Positions 7,697 to 14,540 of a stretch of DNA of 64,000 nt are shown here, in pieces (positions within the stretch are counted from its first letter, which is position 1; each line of letters starts with the position of its first letter). The notes under the pieces are model-generated. The model made no database searches. It was not told where the DNA came from and saw only the letters and a list, made by a program, of their open reading frames with translations. Position numbers and translations under genes: made by a program. Source of the DNA: Pseudescherichia vulneris NBRC 102420. GTDB lineage: Bacteria; Pseudomonadota; Gammaproteobacteria; Enterobacterales; Enterobacteriaceae. The stretch spans positions 1 to 64,000 of the forward strand of contig NZ_BBMZ01000009.1 in assembly GCF_000759795.1 (NCBI RefSeq). Direction: 5' to 3'.

Positions 7697-8632
7697 ATGA
7701 ATATAGTAACGATACTTGTAAAAGAAGGCGGTGTTCTGGCTTCCACGTTGTGGGAGAGAAGCGAAGCTAAAGCGCTGGTGATCATTCATCCTGCCACAGC
7801 GGTATCACAGGATTTTTATAAGGGTTTCGCTGAGTATCTCTACGAAATGGGATTCAATGTTCTGACCTACGATTATCGAGGTACAGGGCATTCAACATCA
7901 GGAACGCTTCGTAATTGTCATATCTCTATGTCCGACTGGATCGAGCAGGATGTCGGTTGCGTCACTGCCTGGGCGAAGTTACGTTTTCCCCATCTTCTGA
8001 TGATGGCAGTAGGGCATAGCGTTGGCGGGCATGCCATTCTGCTTTCTACTGCCACACACTCCCTGCATGCGGGGATTATTATTGCTTCACACGCTGGTGT
8101 AACAAGCACTATAAAACAAACTGGGGAGAAGCTCAGGGTCTGGTTTTTATTACGCGTTCTCGCACCGGTTCTGTGCCGTATCTTCGGCTATATGCCAGCC
8201 AGACGGCTTGGGCTGGGAGAAGATTTGCCGGCTCCGGTAATGGATCAATGGGGGCGCTGGAGCGCAATGCCTAACTACTTCTATGACGATCCAAACTGGG
8301 ATGCACGTCGGAGGGCGGGGGTGATCACGTTACCTCTTCTGGTATTAGGTTTTGATGATGATCCCTGGGCTAACCCTGAAGCTATTACGCGCCTAATGGA
8401 GCCGGTGGAAAACGCTCAGGTTGAACGACGCGAGATACGGCACATGGATTTCGGTAACCAGCCTATCGGACATATGGGCTTTTTTCGAAGCCGATATCGG
8501 GAAACATTATGGCCTGAGGTCGGTAGTTGGCTGATGAGGCAGTGCCTACTTGAAATACTTGTCGAGGGGATCGTGATGCCTGTATCTCCTGAAGAAAAAA
8601 AGCCAGTAGACGAATCCAAGGGCAGCGCCTAG
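7697..8632 (+). CDS. Alpha/beta hydrolase
   Basis: The protein has about 311 residues from ATG 7697; an in-frame TTG at 7679 would add six. It has the fold marks of a serine hydrolase: LVIIHPATAVSQDFY for the oxyanion strand, YDYRGTGHS, and the nucleophile elbow GHSVGGH about a third of the way in. A later acid region is LVLGFDDDPWANP, and HMDF or IGHMGFF may supply the histidine. It resembles the uncharacterised COG4757-type hydrolases, so an esterase or acylhydrolase role is likely but the substrate is unknown. The last 87 bases are antisense to the 3' end of the membrane gene at 8546-8824, which is unusual. The long tail after the domain (ending EEKKPVDESKGSA) lies in that overlap. Confidence 0.8.
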   Translation: MNIVTILVKEGGVLASTLWERSEAKALVIIHPATAVSQDFYKGFAEYLYEMGFNVLTYDYRGTGHSTSGTLRNCHISMSDWIEQDVGCVTAWAKLRFPHLLMMAVGHSVGGHAILLSTATHSLHAGIIIASHAGVTSTIKQTGEKLRVWFLLRVLAPVLCRIFGYMPARRLGLGEDLPAPVMDQWGRWSAMPNYFYDDPNWDARRRAGVITLPLLVLGFDDDPWANPEAITRLMEPVENAQVERREIRHMDFGNQPIGHMGFFRSRYRETLWPEVGSWLMRQCLLEILVEGIVMPVSPEEKKPVDESKGSA

Positions 8633-8824
8633 CCCGGCAAACTGCAAGAAAAGAGTTTTACGAAGGTTAAGAAGATCTGCAAATGAGTATGATCCTTTCC
8701 ACATGTCAATAATGCTTCCGTTGATGACCAAGTCAGTAAACAGAGCAAGAGCGGGTAGTGCAAGGGCATATGCCGCCATGAGATAAATCAGCGCGCCAAC
8801 CCTATATTTGGTATTGATGTGCAT
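8546..8824 (-). CDS. Small two-helix membrane protein
   Basis: This 92-residue protein has a strong AAGGAG ribosome binding site in front of ATG 8824. Two hydrophobic helices are visible (about residues 10-31 and 56-77), with a loop containing IDMWKGSYSFADLLNLRKT and a basic tail RRYRHHDPLDKYFK. I do not recognise the family. Size, two helices and the divergent lipoprotein 48 bases away recall orphan immunity proteins in enterobacterial genomes, but that is only a guess. Its 3' end overlaps the hydrolase gene by 87 bases on the other strand. Confidence 0.65.
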   Translation of the reverse strand: MHINTKYRVGALIYLMAAYALALPALALFTDLVINGSIIDMWKGSYSFADLLNLRKTLFLQFAGLGAALGFVYWLFFFRRYRHHDPLDKYFK

Positions 8825-8872
8825 GTTGCTCCTTTTTGCCTATCAAAAAATCCTGGAGGGATCTTCATTTAA

Positions 8873-9322
8873 ATGACCATTTTAAAAAAATCGTTAATTC
8901 CCTTAATTGTGCTTCTGAGTGGCTGCACGCTGGGTGAAAACCTGGAGCATCGGTACACTAAAGAGATACCTGTTCCTGCTCTCGTCAGGAACAGCGATGT
9001 ATGTATTTCCCTGCCAATGCAACCCGGTGAAACTGTTGTTTCAACCATTACTTACGATGTGGGAACCCCTCTGGAGCAAGTGATTTTCCCTTCTGATAAG
9101 CAACCAAAATCGGGTCTTTTTTGCATTTTGCCAGAAGAGTTTACCTTCAAACCAGGCCACGAATATTTCACCCAGATTGAAGTGAATAAAAGTGCAGGTG
9201 GTGAGGCTAAAAATGCTTCCCGGAAAGCCTATGCTTCAACCTTCCGGGTAACTAATATAGGCGGCAGCTTCAATATTGAGCAAACAGCGCGGAAATCAAA
9301 CCGGCTTACATCACCCTTCTAA
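8873..9322 (+). CDS. Lipoprotein, possible T6SS-type immunity protein
   Basis: This is a 149-residue protein with a lipoprotein signal peptide: basic start, LIPLIVLLSGC, lipidated Cys18. The mature part begins TLGENLEHRYTKEIPVPAL and then reads as a beta-sandwich with CISLPMQPGE and FCILPEEFTFKPGHEYF. This composition resembles the small enterobacterial lipoproteins that are annotated as putative type VI secretion immunity lipoproteins; I rely on memory of that group. No effector gene is visible in the window, so if it is an immunity protein it is an orphan. GGAGGG precedes the start. Its stop overlaps the end of convergent phzF-like gene by four bases. Confidence 0.7.
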   Translation: MTILKKSLIPLIVLLSGCTLGENLEHRYTKEIPVPALVRNSDVCISLPMQPGETVVSTITYDVGTPLEQVIFPSDKQPKSGLFCILPEEFTFKPGHEYFTQIEVNKSAGGEAKNASRKAYASTFRVTNIGGSFNIEQTARKSNRLTSPF

Positions 9323-10110
9323 CGTAACAGCACTTTACCGACTAAATAGGTCACTGCCTGGCCGCCGATATGGACCCGGTCGCCCACGAGCTGGCAGCGT
9401 AAATCCCCGCCGCGCGCTGAGCACTGGTGCGCCAGCATCTCTGTTTTGTTCAGTTTTTCAGCCCAGTAGGGAATGAGCATGCTATGCGTAGATCCTGTGA
9501 CAGGATCTTCCGGGACGGCTTCGCCGGGGCAGAAGAAACGGCTGACAAAATCGTACTCTCCTTCGCCCGGCGCGGTGATACAGACCATTTTCCCGAGAGG
9601 GATCATGGCGTTGATGTCAGGACGTACCGCTTCTACCTGACGCTGATTATCTAGCACTACAAGGTAATCACGCGCCACGCGCACCTCTTTGCACTCCGTG
9701 ATGCCCAACGTTTCCAGCAGTAAAGGCAGCGGCATGACCGGCTCTGTTTGCCAGGCAGGGAAATCCAGCGTTAGCCAATCATCACTGCGCGTTACCGTCA
9801 GGGGGCCCACAAAACGGGTAGCAAAATGAATAGTCGTATCCGGGTAATCAAGATGTTCAAAAATAACGTGTGCCGCCGCAAGCGTGGCATGCCCACACAG
9901 ATTAATCTCCCCTTGAGTCGTGAACCAGCGCAGTTCAAAGCCATGATCATTGGTGACAAAGAATGCTGTTTCTGACTGATTATGCTGCTTAGACATGTTC
10001 AATAATGTCTCATCAGGCAACCACTCTTTGAGCGGGCATACTGCGGCGGCGTTACCACCAAACGTGGTGGTGGCAAAGGCGTCTACCATATAAAAATCAA
10101 TTTCTTGCAT
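9319..10110 (-). CDS. PhzF family isomerase/epimerase-like protein
   Basis: The protein has 263 residues from ATG 10110, chosen because AGGAG lies 8 bases upstream; the in-frame TTG just before it is too close. The PhzF fold is a tandem pair of diaminopimelate-epimerase-like barrels. Family marks visible are DAFATTTFGGNAAAVC near the N-terminus, the general-acid/base glutamate in NQSETAFF (Glu47), TQGEINLCGHATLAAAH, and EDPVTGSTHSML in the second half. Most chromosomal members such as E. coli YddE have no known substrate, and phenazine synthesis is not implied because no other phz gene is present. It is a single gene, convergent with the lipoprotein gene. Confidence 0.92.
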   Translation of the reverse strand: MQEIDFYMVDAFATTTFGGNAAAVCPLKEWLPDETLLNMSKQHNQSETAFFVTNDHGFELRWFTTQGEINLCGHATLAAAHVIFEHLDYPDTTIHFATRFVGPLTVTRSDDWLTLDFPAWQTEPVMPLPLLLETLGITECKEVRVARDYLVVLDNQRQVEAVRPDINAMIPLGKMVCITAPGEGEYDFVSRFFCPGEAVPEDPVTGSTHSMLIPYWAEKLNKTEMLAHQCSARGGDLRCQLVGDRVHIGGQAVTYLVGKVLLR

Positions 10111-10275
10111 CAAAAAAACTCCTGTCGCTCACGGGGGATCCTTACTCTATCACGATCTCGACGACGTGCCCGCCATCCTCTCACATTTAAACGATAATGA
10201 TTTGTATTACAAAATGGCTTTACAGCCAAAGTAATAAGATGTATTTTAAATGCATGTTTAGAGCAGGAGGTACTT

Positions 10276-10614
10276 ATGAACCATCATAGAATTCCTAAAA
10301 ACTGGACTATCAAACGTTCGACACCCTTTTTTACCAAAGACAATGTTCCCGCAGCGCTTCTAAGCCATCACAACACCGCAGCCGGTATTTTTGGGCAACT
10401 CTGTGTCATGGAGGGGACGGTAACCTACTATGGTTTTGCGAATGAAGAGGCGACAGAGCCGGAAGTGAAAGTGGTGATTAATGCAGGGTGCTTCGCCACC
10501 AGCCCACCACGCTATTGGCACCGGATTGAAATGACCGATGACGCGCAGTTTAATATCAACTTCTGGGCTGAACCCGCTTTCTCTGGCGAAGAGGTCTACC
10601 ACGCTAAAAAGTAG
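10276..10614 (+). CDS. DUF1971 (YeaR-like) protein
   Basis: This is a 112-residue cupin-like protein. IPKNWTIKRSTPFFTKDNVPAALL, a GQLCVMEGTVTYYGFANE stretch and ATSPPRYWHRIEMTDDAQFNINFW match the DUF1971 family typified by E. coli YeaR and the N-terminal extension of some TehB proteins. YeaR is nitrate/nitric-oxide inducible and linked to tellurite or nitrosative stress; the biochemical role is not established. GGAGG lies just before the start. An AT-rich region of about 160 bases upstream probably contains its own promoter. It ends at a shared two-way terminator. Confidence 0.88.
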   Translation: MNHHRIPKNWTIKRSTPFFTKDNVPAALLSHHNTAAGIFGQLCVMEGTVTYYGFANEEATEPEVKVVINAGCFATSPPRYWHRIEMTDDAQFNINFWAEPAFSGEEVYHAKK

Positions 10615-10621
10615 TATGGCG

Positions 10622-10646
10622 ATAGGGGCGAGATGTTAGCCCCTAT
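10622..10646. terminator. Two-way hairpin between convergent genes
   Basis: ATAGGGGC (10622-10629) and GCCCCTAT (10639-10646) form an 8-bp stem between the DUF1971 gene and the TPR gene, which run toward each other. Confidence 0.7.
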
Positions 10647-10652
10647 AGAGGT

Positions 10653-11129
10653 TTACATACTCACATTCTGCGCATAAAACGCCAACGCCCTGGCATAACG
10701 TTGAATGCCCGGCGTTGGCGGGTGGTTTGACACCAGCTCCAGCATCACCGTCATCGCGCGATCGTGTTCACCGAGGTTATGCAGACAGAGGGCATAGAAA
10801 GGGATCGCTTCGCTGGCGTCGGGATAGTCGCGGATAATCTCCTCAAAAGCCTGTTTAGCAGGCGCGTACTTCCCCAGGCAGCGCCAGGTGCAGGCGAGGC
10901 CGAGCCTGGCTTCAAACAGGTTTTCGCCTTTGAGCCCTTCGTCTATTGCGGCGAGATAATACTCCGCGGCCGTGTCTTCCAGGCCTTCATTGTCGTATGA
11001 CCACGCGATATTAAGCAGCGCTTCCGCCTTCAGCGTGGGGAGCGCCGTCAGCGTTCTCAGTAGCTCTCGACTCTGCTCATACTTACCTGTGGCGCGAAGG
11101 GCGATAGCATGTTGAATTCTGGGATCCAT
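10653..11129 (-). CDS. Tetratricopeptide-repeat protein
   Basis: The protein has 158 residues from ATG 11129, preceded by AAGGTG. I prefer this to a start 42 bases upstream because the extra residues (MSYLSTVGSIRCTT) have no repeat character. The protein is made of helical hairpin repeats (ALRATGKYEQSRELLRTL, AEALLNIAWSYDNEGLEDTAAEYYLAA, ARLGLACTWRCLGKYAPAKQAFEEI, IPFYALCLHNLGEHDRAMTVMLEL), about four TPR units, and no other domain. Such proteins act as scaffolds; the partner is unknown. It is cytosolic as judged by the lack of a signal peptide. Confidence 0.85.
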   Translation of the reverse strand: MDPRIQHAIALRATGKYEQSRELLRTLTALPTLKAEALLNIAWSYDNEGLEDTAAEYYLAAIDEGLKGENLFEARLGLACTWRCLGKYAPAKQAFEEIIRDYPDASEAIPFYALCLHNLGEHDRAMTVMLELVSNHPPTPGIQRYARALAFYAQNVSM

Positions 11130-11228
11130 CGTCGTACACCTTATTGAGCCAACGGTTGATAAATAGCTCAATATACCCCTTTTGAGAGGCAGCGTGCGGC
11201 TTTTATGGCGGGGTTAAAAAGATAGCGG

Positions 11229-11254
11229 TGCCGGGTGGTATTACCCACCCGGCA
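11229..11254 (-). terminator. Hairpin, probable terminator of the 67-residue gene
   Basis: A 10-bp perfect stem, TGCCGGGTGG (11229-11238) with CCACCCGGCA (11245-11254), ends seven bases past the stop of the leftward small gene. On that strand a T-run follows about nine bases later. It also resembles dispersed GC-rich palindromes of enterobacteria. Confidence 0.55.
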
Positions 11255-11260
11255 GGGGGA

Positions 11261-11464
11261 CTACGCTGTCGCTACGTCTTCCTTAATCTGCTCAAGATAA
11301 CGATCGTAACGTTGCAGGAACAACACCTTACAATCGTCATCCATATTTCCTGTTATTGCCTCCGTACAGAGATGTCGTCCTTGCGAACGCATCTGGGCAA
11401 AACTGAAGGCCAGGAAATCAAAATCCCCAGAAGACACTGCATACTTTTGACTCACTACCTGCAT
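11261..11464 (-). CDS. Small hypothetical protein, 67 residues
   Basis: ATG 11464 is preceded by an excellent AGGAGGAATTC, so translation is well supported. The protein (starts MQVVSQKYAVSSGDF, ends QIKEDVATA) is soluble, mixed helical, with two cysteines (RHLCTEA, DDDCKVLF). I do not recognise it. It lies alone between the TPR gene and the hydrolase operon, with about 170 bases of AT-rich upstream sequence for a promoter and a strong hairpin after its stop. Confidence 0.7.
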   Translation of the reverse strand: MQVVSQKYAVSSGDFDFLAFSFAQMRSQGRHLCTEAITGNMDDDCKVLFLQRYDRYLEQIKEDVATA

Positions 11465-11577
11465 GAATTCCTCCTCTATTGTGGGTAAAGCAAAAAGGAA
11501 ATATGCATATTTAACTTAAGTATGGTGCAAAAATCGCGGCTCGGTGAGATCTGTGAAACGATTGTTGTAAGCTATCA

Positions 11578-11612
11578 ATAAAAAGAGGGAGGCGCAGGCG
11601 CGCACTCCCTCT
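11578..11612 (-). terminator. Terminator of the leftward amidohydrolase-hydrolase operon
   Basis: Read on the minus strand, AGAGGGAG pairs with CTCCCTCT around a 13-base GC-rich loop, and the run TTTT-ATT follows at once. It begins 22 bases after the stop codon of the haloperoxidase-like gene and so marks the end of the 16.4-to-11.6 kb transcript. Confidence 0.85.
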
Positions 11613-11633
11613 CTCTTCACGCTTGCTTCTTGC

Positions 11634-12455
11634 TTACAGCGACTGCAGGAACGCCAGCAGGTCGTTGTTCAGCTGATCCTGATGCGTGACGGCAAAGCCA
11701 TGCGGCGCGTTATCGTACACTTTCAGCTGCGCACCGCGGATGGATTCCGCTGCAACTTTACCGGTGGTTTCGAACGGCACAACCTGATCGTTGCTGCCGT
11801 GGATCACCAGCGTCGGCACATCCACTTTCGCCACGTCCGGGCGGAAATCCGTTTCGGCAAAGGCCGTCACGCAGTCAATGGTGCCTTTAAGCGAGGCGAG
11901 CAGAGCGATGTTCAGCGTCTGGGTCAGCACGCCCTCAGAAACGTTCTGCCCGGCGTTAGTGCCGTAGAACGGGGTAGAGAAGTCGCTGATAAACTGCGCG
12001 CGGTCTTTACGTAACCCGTCGCGAATACCTTCAAATACGCTCTGATCCACACCTTGCGGGTAGTCGGCGGCTTTGCCGAAAATAGGCGTCACCGCGCCCA
12101 GCAGCACCAGCGCTTTCACACGCTCGCTACCGTAACGACCGATGTAGCGGGTCACGTCGCCGCCACCCATCGAGAAACCAACCAGGGTCACGTCATGCAG
12201 ATCGAGGCTGGTGATCAGGTCGTTGATGTCCGAGGCGAAGGTATCGTAGTTGTAGCCTTCCCACGGCTGATCCGAGCGGCCAAAGCCACGGCGATCGAAG
12301 GCGATGACGCGATAGCCACGCTCGGCCAGGAAGTTCAGCTGGCTGTCCCACATGTCGGCATCCAGCGGCCAGCCATGGCTGAACAGCACCGGCTTACCTG
12401 AACCCCAGTCTTTGTAATAAATCTGCGTGCCATCCTGCGTCTTGATTGTGCTCAT
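11634..12455 (-). CDS. Non-heme haloperoxidase-like alpha/beta hydrolase
   Basis: This 273-residue protein is of the cofactor-free bromo/chloroperoxidase and aryl-esterase group. The catalytic triad is visible: Ser95 in GFSMGGG, an acid in VIHGSNDQVVPF and His in NAPHGFAVTH. HGWPLDADMWDSQ gives the oxyanion hole region and FDRRGFGRSDQPW is a family signature. Such enzymes hydrolyse esters and can make peracids. It is the last gene of a four-gene leftward operon with an amidohydrolase, a DoxX protein and an MFS pump, 35 bases after the MFS stop. The operon probably handles an organic compound; which one cannot be read from the sequence. Confidence 0.92.
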   Translation of the reverse strand: MSTIKTQDGTQIYYKDWGSGKPVLFSHGWPLDADMWDSQLNFLAERGYRVIAFDRRGFGRSDQPWEGYNYDTFASDINDLITSLDLHDVTLVGFSMGGGDVTRYIGRYGSERVKALVLLGAVTPIFGKAADYPQGVDQSVFEGIRDGLRKDRAQFISDFSTPFYGTNAGQNVSEGVLTQTLNIALLASLKGTIDCVTAFAETDFRPDVAKVDVPTLVIHGSNDQVVPFETTGKVAAESIRGAQLKVYDNAPHGFAVTHQDQLNNDLLAFLQSL

Positions 12456-12490
12456 ATCAGATCCTCAGTAGTGATAACGGGTTGTGTTGT

Positions 12491-14125
12491 TTAGGTAATG
12501 GGCGCTATCAGGTAGCGAGCCCTGGGGAGTTCGCCTCCCCGATGAAAAGCATAGACTTTGCTTTGGATCAGCAGATCGTTAGCCGTATGGCGCTCCTGCT
12601 GACGCAGGTGCTCGATCCAGGTGCCAATAACAAAGGTCTCAAGAAAAATCCCTGGCCTCTGAATATCTTCATATACCGACCAGCTTAGTGCGCCGCCGCG
12701 CTGACGGACCCGGCGCATCTCCTGAATACTCAGGACAAAGTCATACACGTCGTCGGCGTCAATTTGGTACTCATAAACCACCATGATCGGGCCGCGCTCG
12801 TGAGAGACATCCAGCGTCCGGGCAAGGTTGTCGACTTCACGCAGATCCAGATTGAGATCGGGGTTCTCATCCAGCCGCCAGCGGAGAACGGTCAGGCTTG
12901 CCAGCACCATGCCCACCGTTGCCACGCAGAGCGAGACGGGGAGGGCAAAATGCGACGCCAGCTGGCCCCAGATGGCGCTGCCCACCGTCATGGAGCCGAA
13001 AAATACCGTGAGATAAACCGCCAGCGCCCGCGCCTTAACCCATTTTGCCGCGCTGCGCTGTGCGCCCATATTGAGCGTGGAGAGCACCGCTATCCAGGCG
13101 AAGCCGGTGATGAACAGAAACGCGTTTAGCAGCCAGAAGTGGCGGACAAAGGCCAGAGCCAGCATCGCGGCGGCATAGAACAGGCTGGTCAGCACCATCA
13201 GGCGATCCGGGTTGAGCCGTTTGCGCAGGCCAGGCAGCAGCACCGCGCCAAAAATCGCTCCGATACCAATACAGGCCAGCATAATGCCGTAGCCGCCGGG
13301 ACCCAGCCCCAGTTCGCGTCGCGCCACCAGAGGCAGTAGCGCCCAGGCGGCGCTGCCGAAGAGGAAGAACGCCACGGTGCGCACCAGCACGTTGCGCAGC
13401 ACCGGCGCGGCGTGCACGTAGCGTAAACCTGCCCGCACGGCGGGGAAGAAGTGCTCCGGCGGCAGGCGTTGAATAGAGGGCTCCGCTTTCCAGCGATAGA
13501 GCACCCATGCCACGCCCAGCACCGACAGCGCATTCAGCATGAACACCACCCACGGACCGGCAAACGACAGCACCAGCCCGCCCAACGCCGGGCCAATCGC
13601 CCGGCTGATGTTGATCCCCAGCGAGTTCAGGGCGATAGCCGGAGCCAGCTCATTTTTCTCTACCAGATCCGGCACGATAGCCTGAAAAGGCGGCGAGCTC
13701 ATTGCTGCGCCCGTGCTCAGCAGGAAGGCGGCGATAAGCAGCACCGTCGGGGTCACGTAACCGGCCAGCGACAGCAGGGTCAGGCCCGCCGCCGCGATAA
13801 AGACCCATACCTGGGAAAACAGCAGGTACTTGCGGCGGTCGACGATATCCGCCATCACCCCGGAGGGCAGGGCGAAGAGAAACATCGGCAGGCTGCTTGC
13901 CGCCTGCACCATCGCGACTGAGAGCGGATCCGCGCTCAGCGTCAGCATGGTCCAGTTGACCCCGACATCGTTCATCCATGAACCAATGTTGGACACCACC
14001 GTCGCTATCCACAGCATGCGAAAAATGGGATTACGCAGCGGCTGCCAGGACGATACGGCGGCGGGCTGCGCCGTTACAGCCGCTGCCTGCGCCGTTGCCG
14101 CGTGGATATCATTTACCTGCGCCAT
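12491..14125 (-). CDS. MFS exporter of the transmembrane secretion effector type
   Basis: The protein has 544 residues from ATG 14125, chosen for its CAGGAG ribosome binding site; the frame is open 25 codons further upstream. Residues about 30-430 form a major facilitator with the loop motif GVMADIVDRRKYLL and ISRAIGPALGGL, as in the MFS_3 (EntS-like) family. The last 110 residues (ERGPIMVVYEYQIDADDVYDFVLSIQEM onward) are a soluble domain resembling antibiotic-biosynthesis-monooxygenase-like sequences, a known extension of this family. It likely exports a small organic compound. The start codon lies inside the 3' end of the doxX-like gene, a 17-base overlap, so it is part of the same operon. 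Confidence 0.9.
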   Translation of the reverse strand: MAQVNDIHAATAQAAAVTAQPAAVSSWQPLRNPIFRMLWIATVVSNIGSWMNDVGVNWTMLTLSADPLSVAMVQAASSLPMFLFALPSGVMADIVDRRKYLLFSQVWVFIAAAGLTLLSLAGYVTPTVLLIAAFLLSTGAAMSSPPFQAIVPDLVEKNELAPAIALNSLGINISRAIGPALGGLVLSFAGPWVVFMLNALSVLGVAWVLYRWKAEPSIQRLPPEHFFPAVRAGLRYVHAAPVLRNVLVRTVAFFLFGSAAWALLPLVARRELGLGPGGYGIMLACIGIGAIFGAVLLPGLRKRLNPDRLMVLTSLFYAAAMLALAFVRHFWLLNAFLFITGFAWIAVLSTLNMGAQRSAAKWVKARALAVYLTVFFGSMTVGSAIWGQLASHFALPVSLCVATVGMVLASLTVLRWRLDENPDLNLDLREVDNLARTLDVSHERGPIMVVYEYQIDADDVYDFVLSIQEMRRVRQRGGALSWSVYEDIQRPGIFLETFVIGTWIEHLRQQERHTANDLLIQSKVYAFHRGGELPRARYLIAPIT

Positions 14126-14540
14126 AGCGAAACTCCTGTGCGCGACTCGGGAAGGGGCGCCAGCTGCCCGGCCCGGTGATGGCCAGCGTGGTGAAGACAA
14201 TCAGCAGCAACCAACCAAACTGGCCTTCCGCTATGCTCCAGCCGGGATGAACCACCAGCATCGCCACCAGCAGCACGCCGATAATCGGCAGGCAGGCCAG
14301 CCGTGTACCGACTCCCAGGATGATGAAGAGCGGGCAAACCACCTCGGCGAAGATAGCCGGTAAGAGGCTAGCCCACGGGCCCAGTCCAAACGGATCCTCG
14401 ATCCGCGTCAGCTCTTCACTAAAGTGCATCACCTTTGGCAAACCGTGCACGTAGAGCAGCAGCAGGCTACCGGTGAGGCGCAGGAAGAACAGCCCCGCAT
14501 CAATACGGGGCGAAAAAGCCGATGCGCTTTTCATGGGCAT
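14109..14540 (-). CDS. DoxX family membrane protein
   Basis: This 143-residue, four-helix membrane protein has the DoxX marks: LFFLRLTGSLLLLYVHGLPKVMHF near the N-terminus and ASLLPAIFAEVVCPLFIILGVGTRLACLPII in the middle. The family is linked to quinone or thiol redox chemistry and to oxidative stress, without a firmly known general function. Its ATG shares one base with the stop codon of the amidohydrolase gene (TGATG), and its 3' end overlaps the MFS gene, so the three are translationally coupled. No ribosome binding site is needed or visible. Confidence 0.9.
   Translation of the reverse strand: MPMKSASAFSPRIDAGLFFLRLTGSLLLLYVHGLPKVMHFSEELTRIEDPFGLGPWASLLPAIFAEVVCPLFIILGVGTRLACLPIIGVLLVAMLVVHPGWSIAEGQFGWLLLIVFTTLAITGPGSWRPFPSRAQEFRYGAGK

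Noticed and set aside
9319-10110. Phenazine biosynthesis cluster
   Set aside because: Only a PhzF-like gene is present; such single genes are common in enterobacteria and no other phz gene is near.
11229-11488. 86-codon rightward frame over the 67-residue gene
   Set aside because: The minus-strand gene has an excellent AGGAGG site, while this frame begins inside a GC-rich hairpin.
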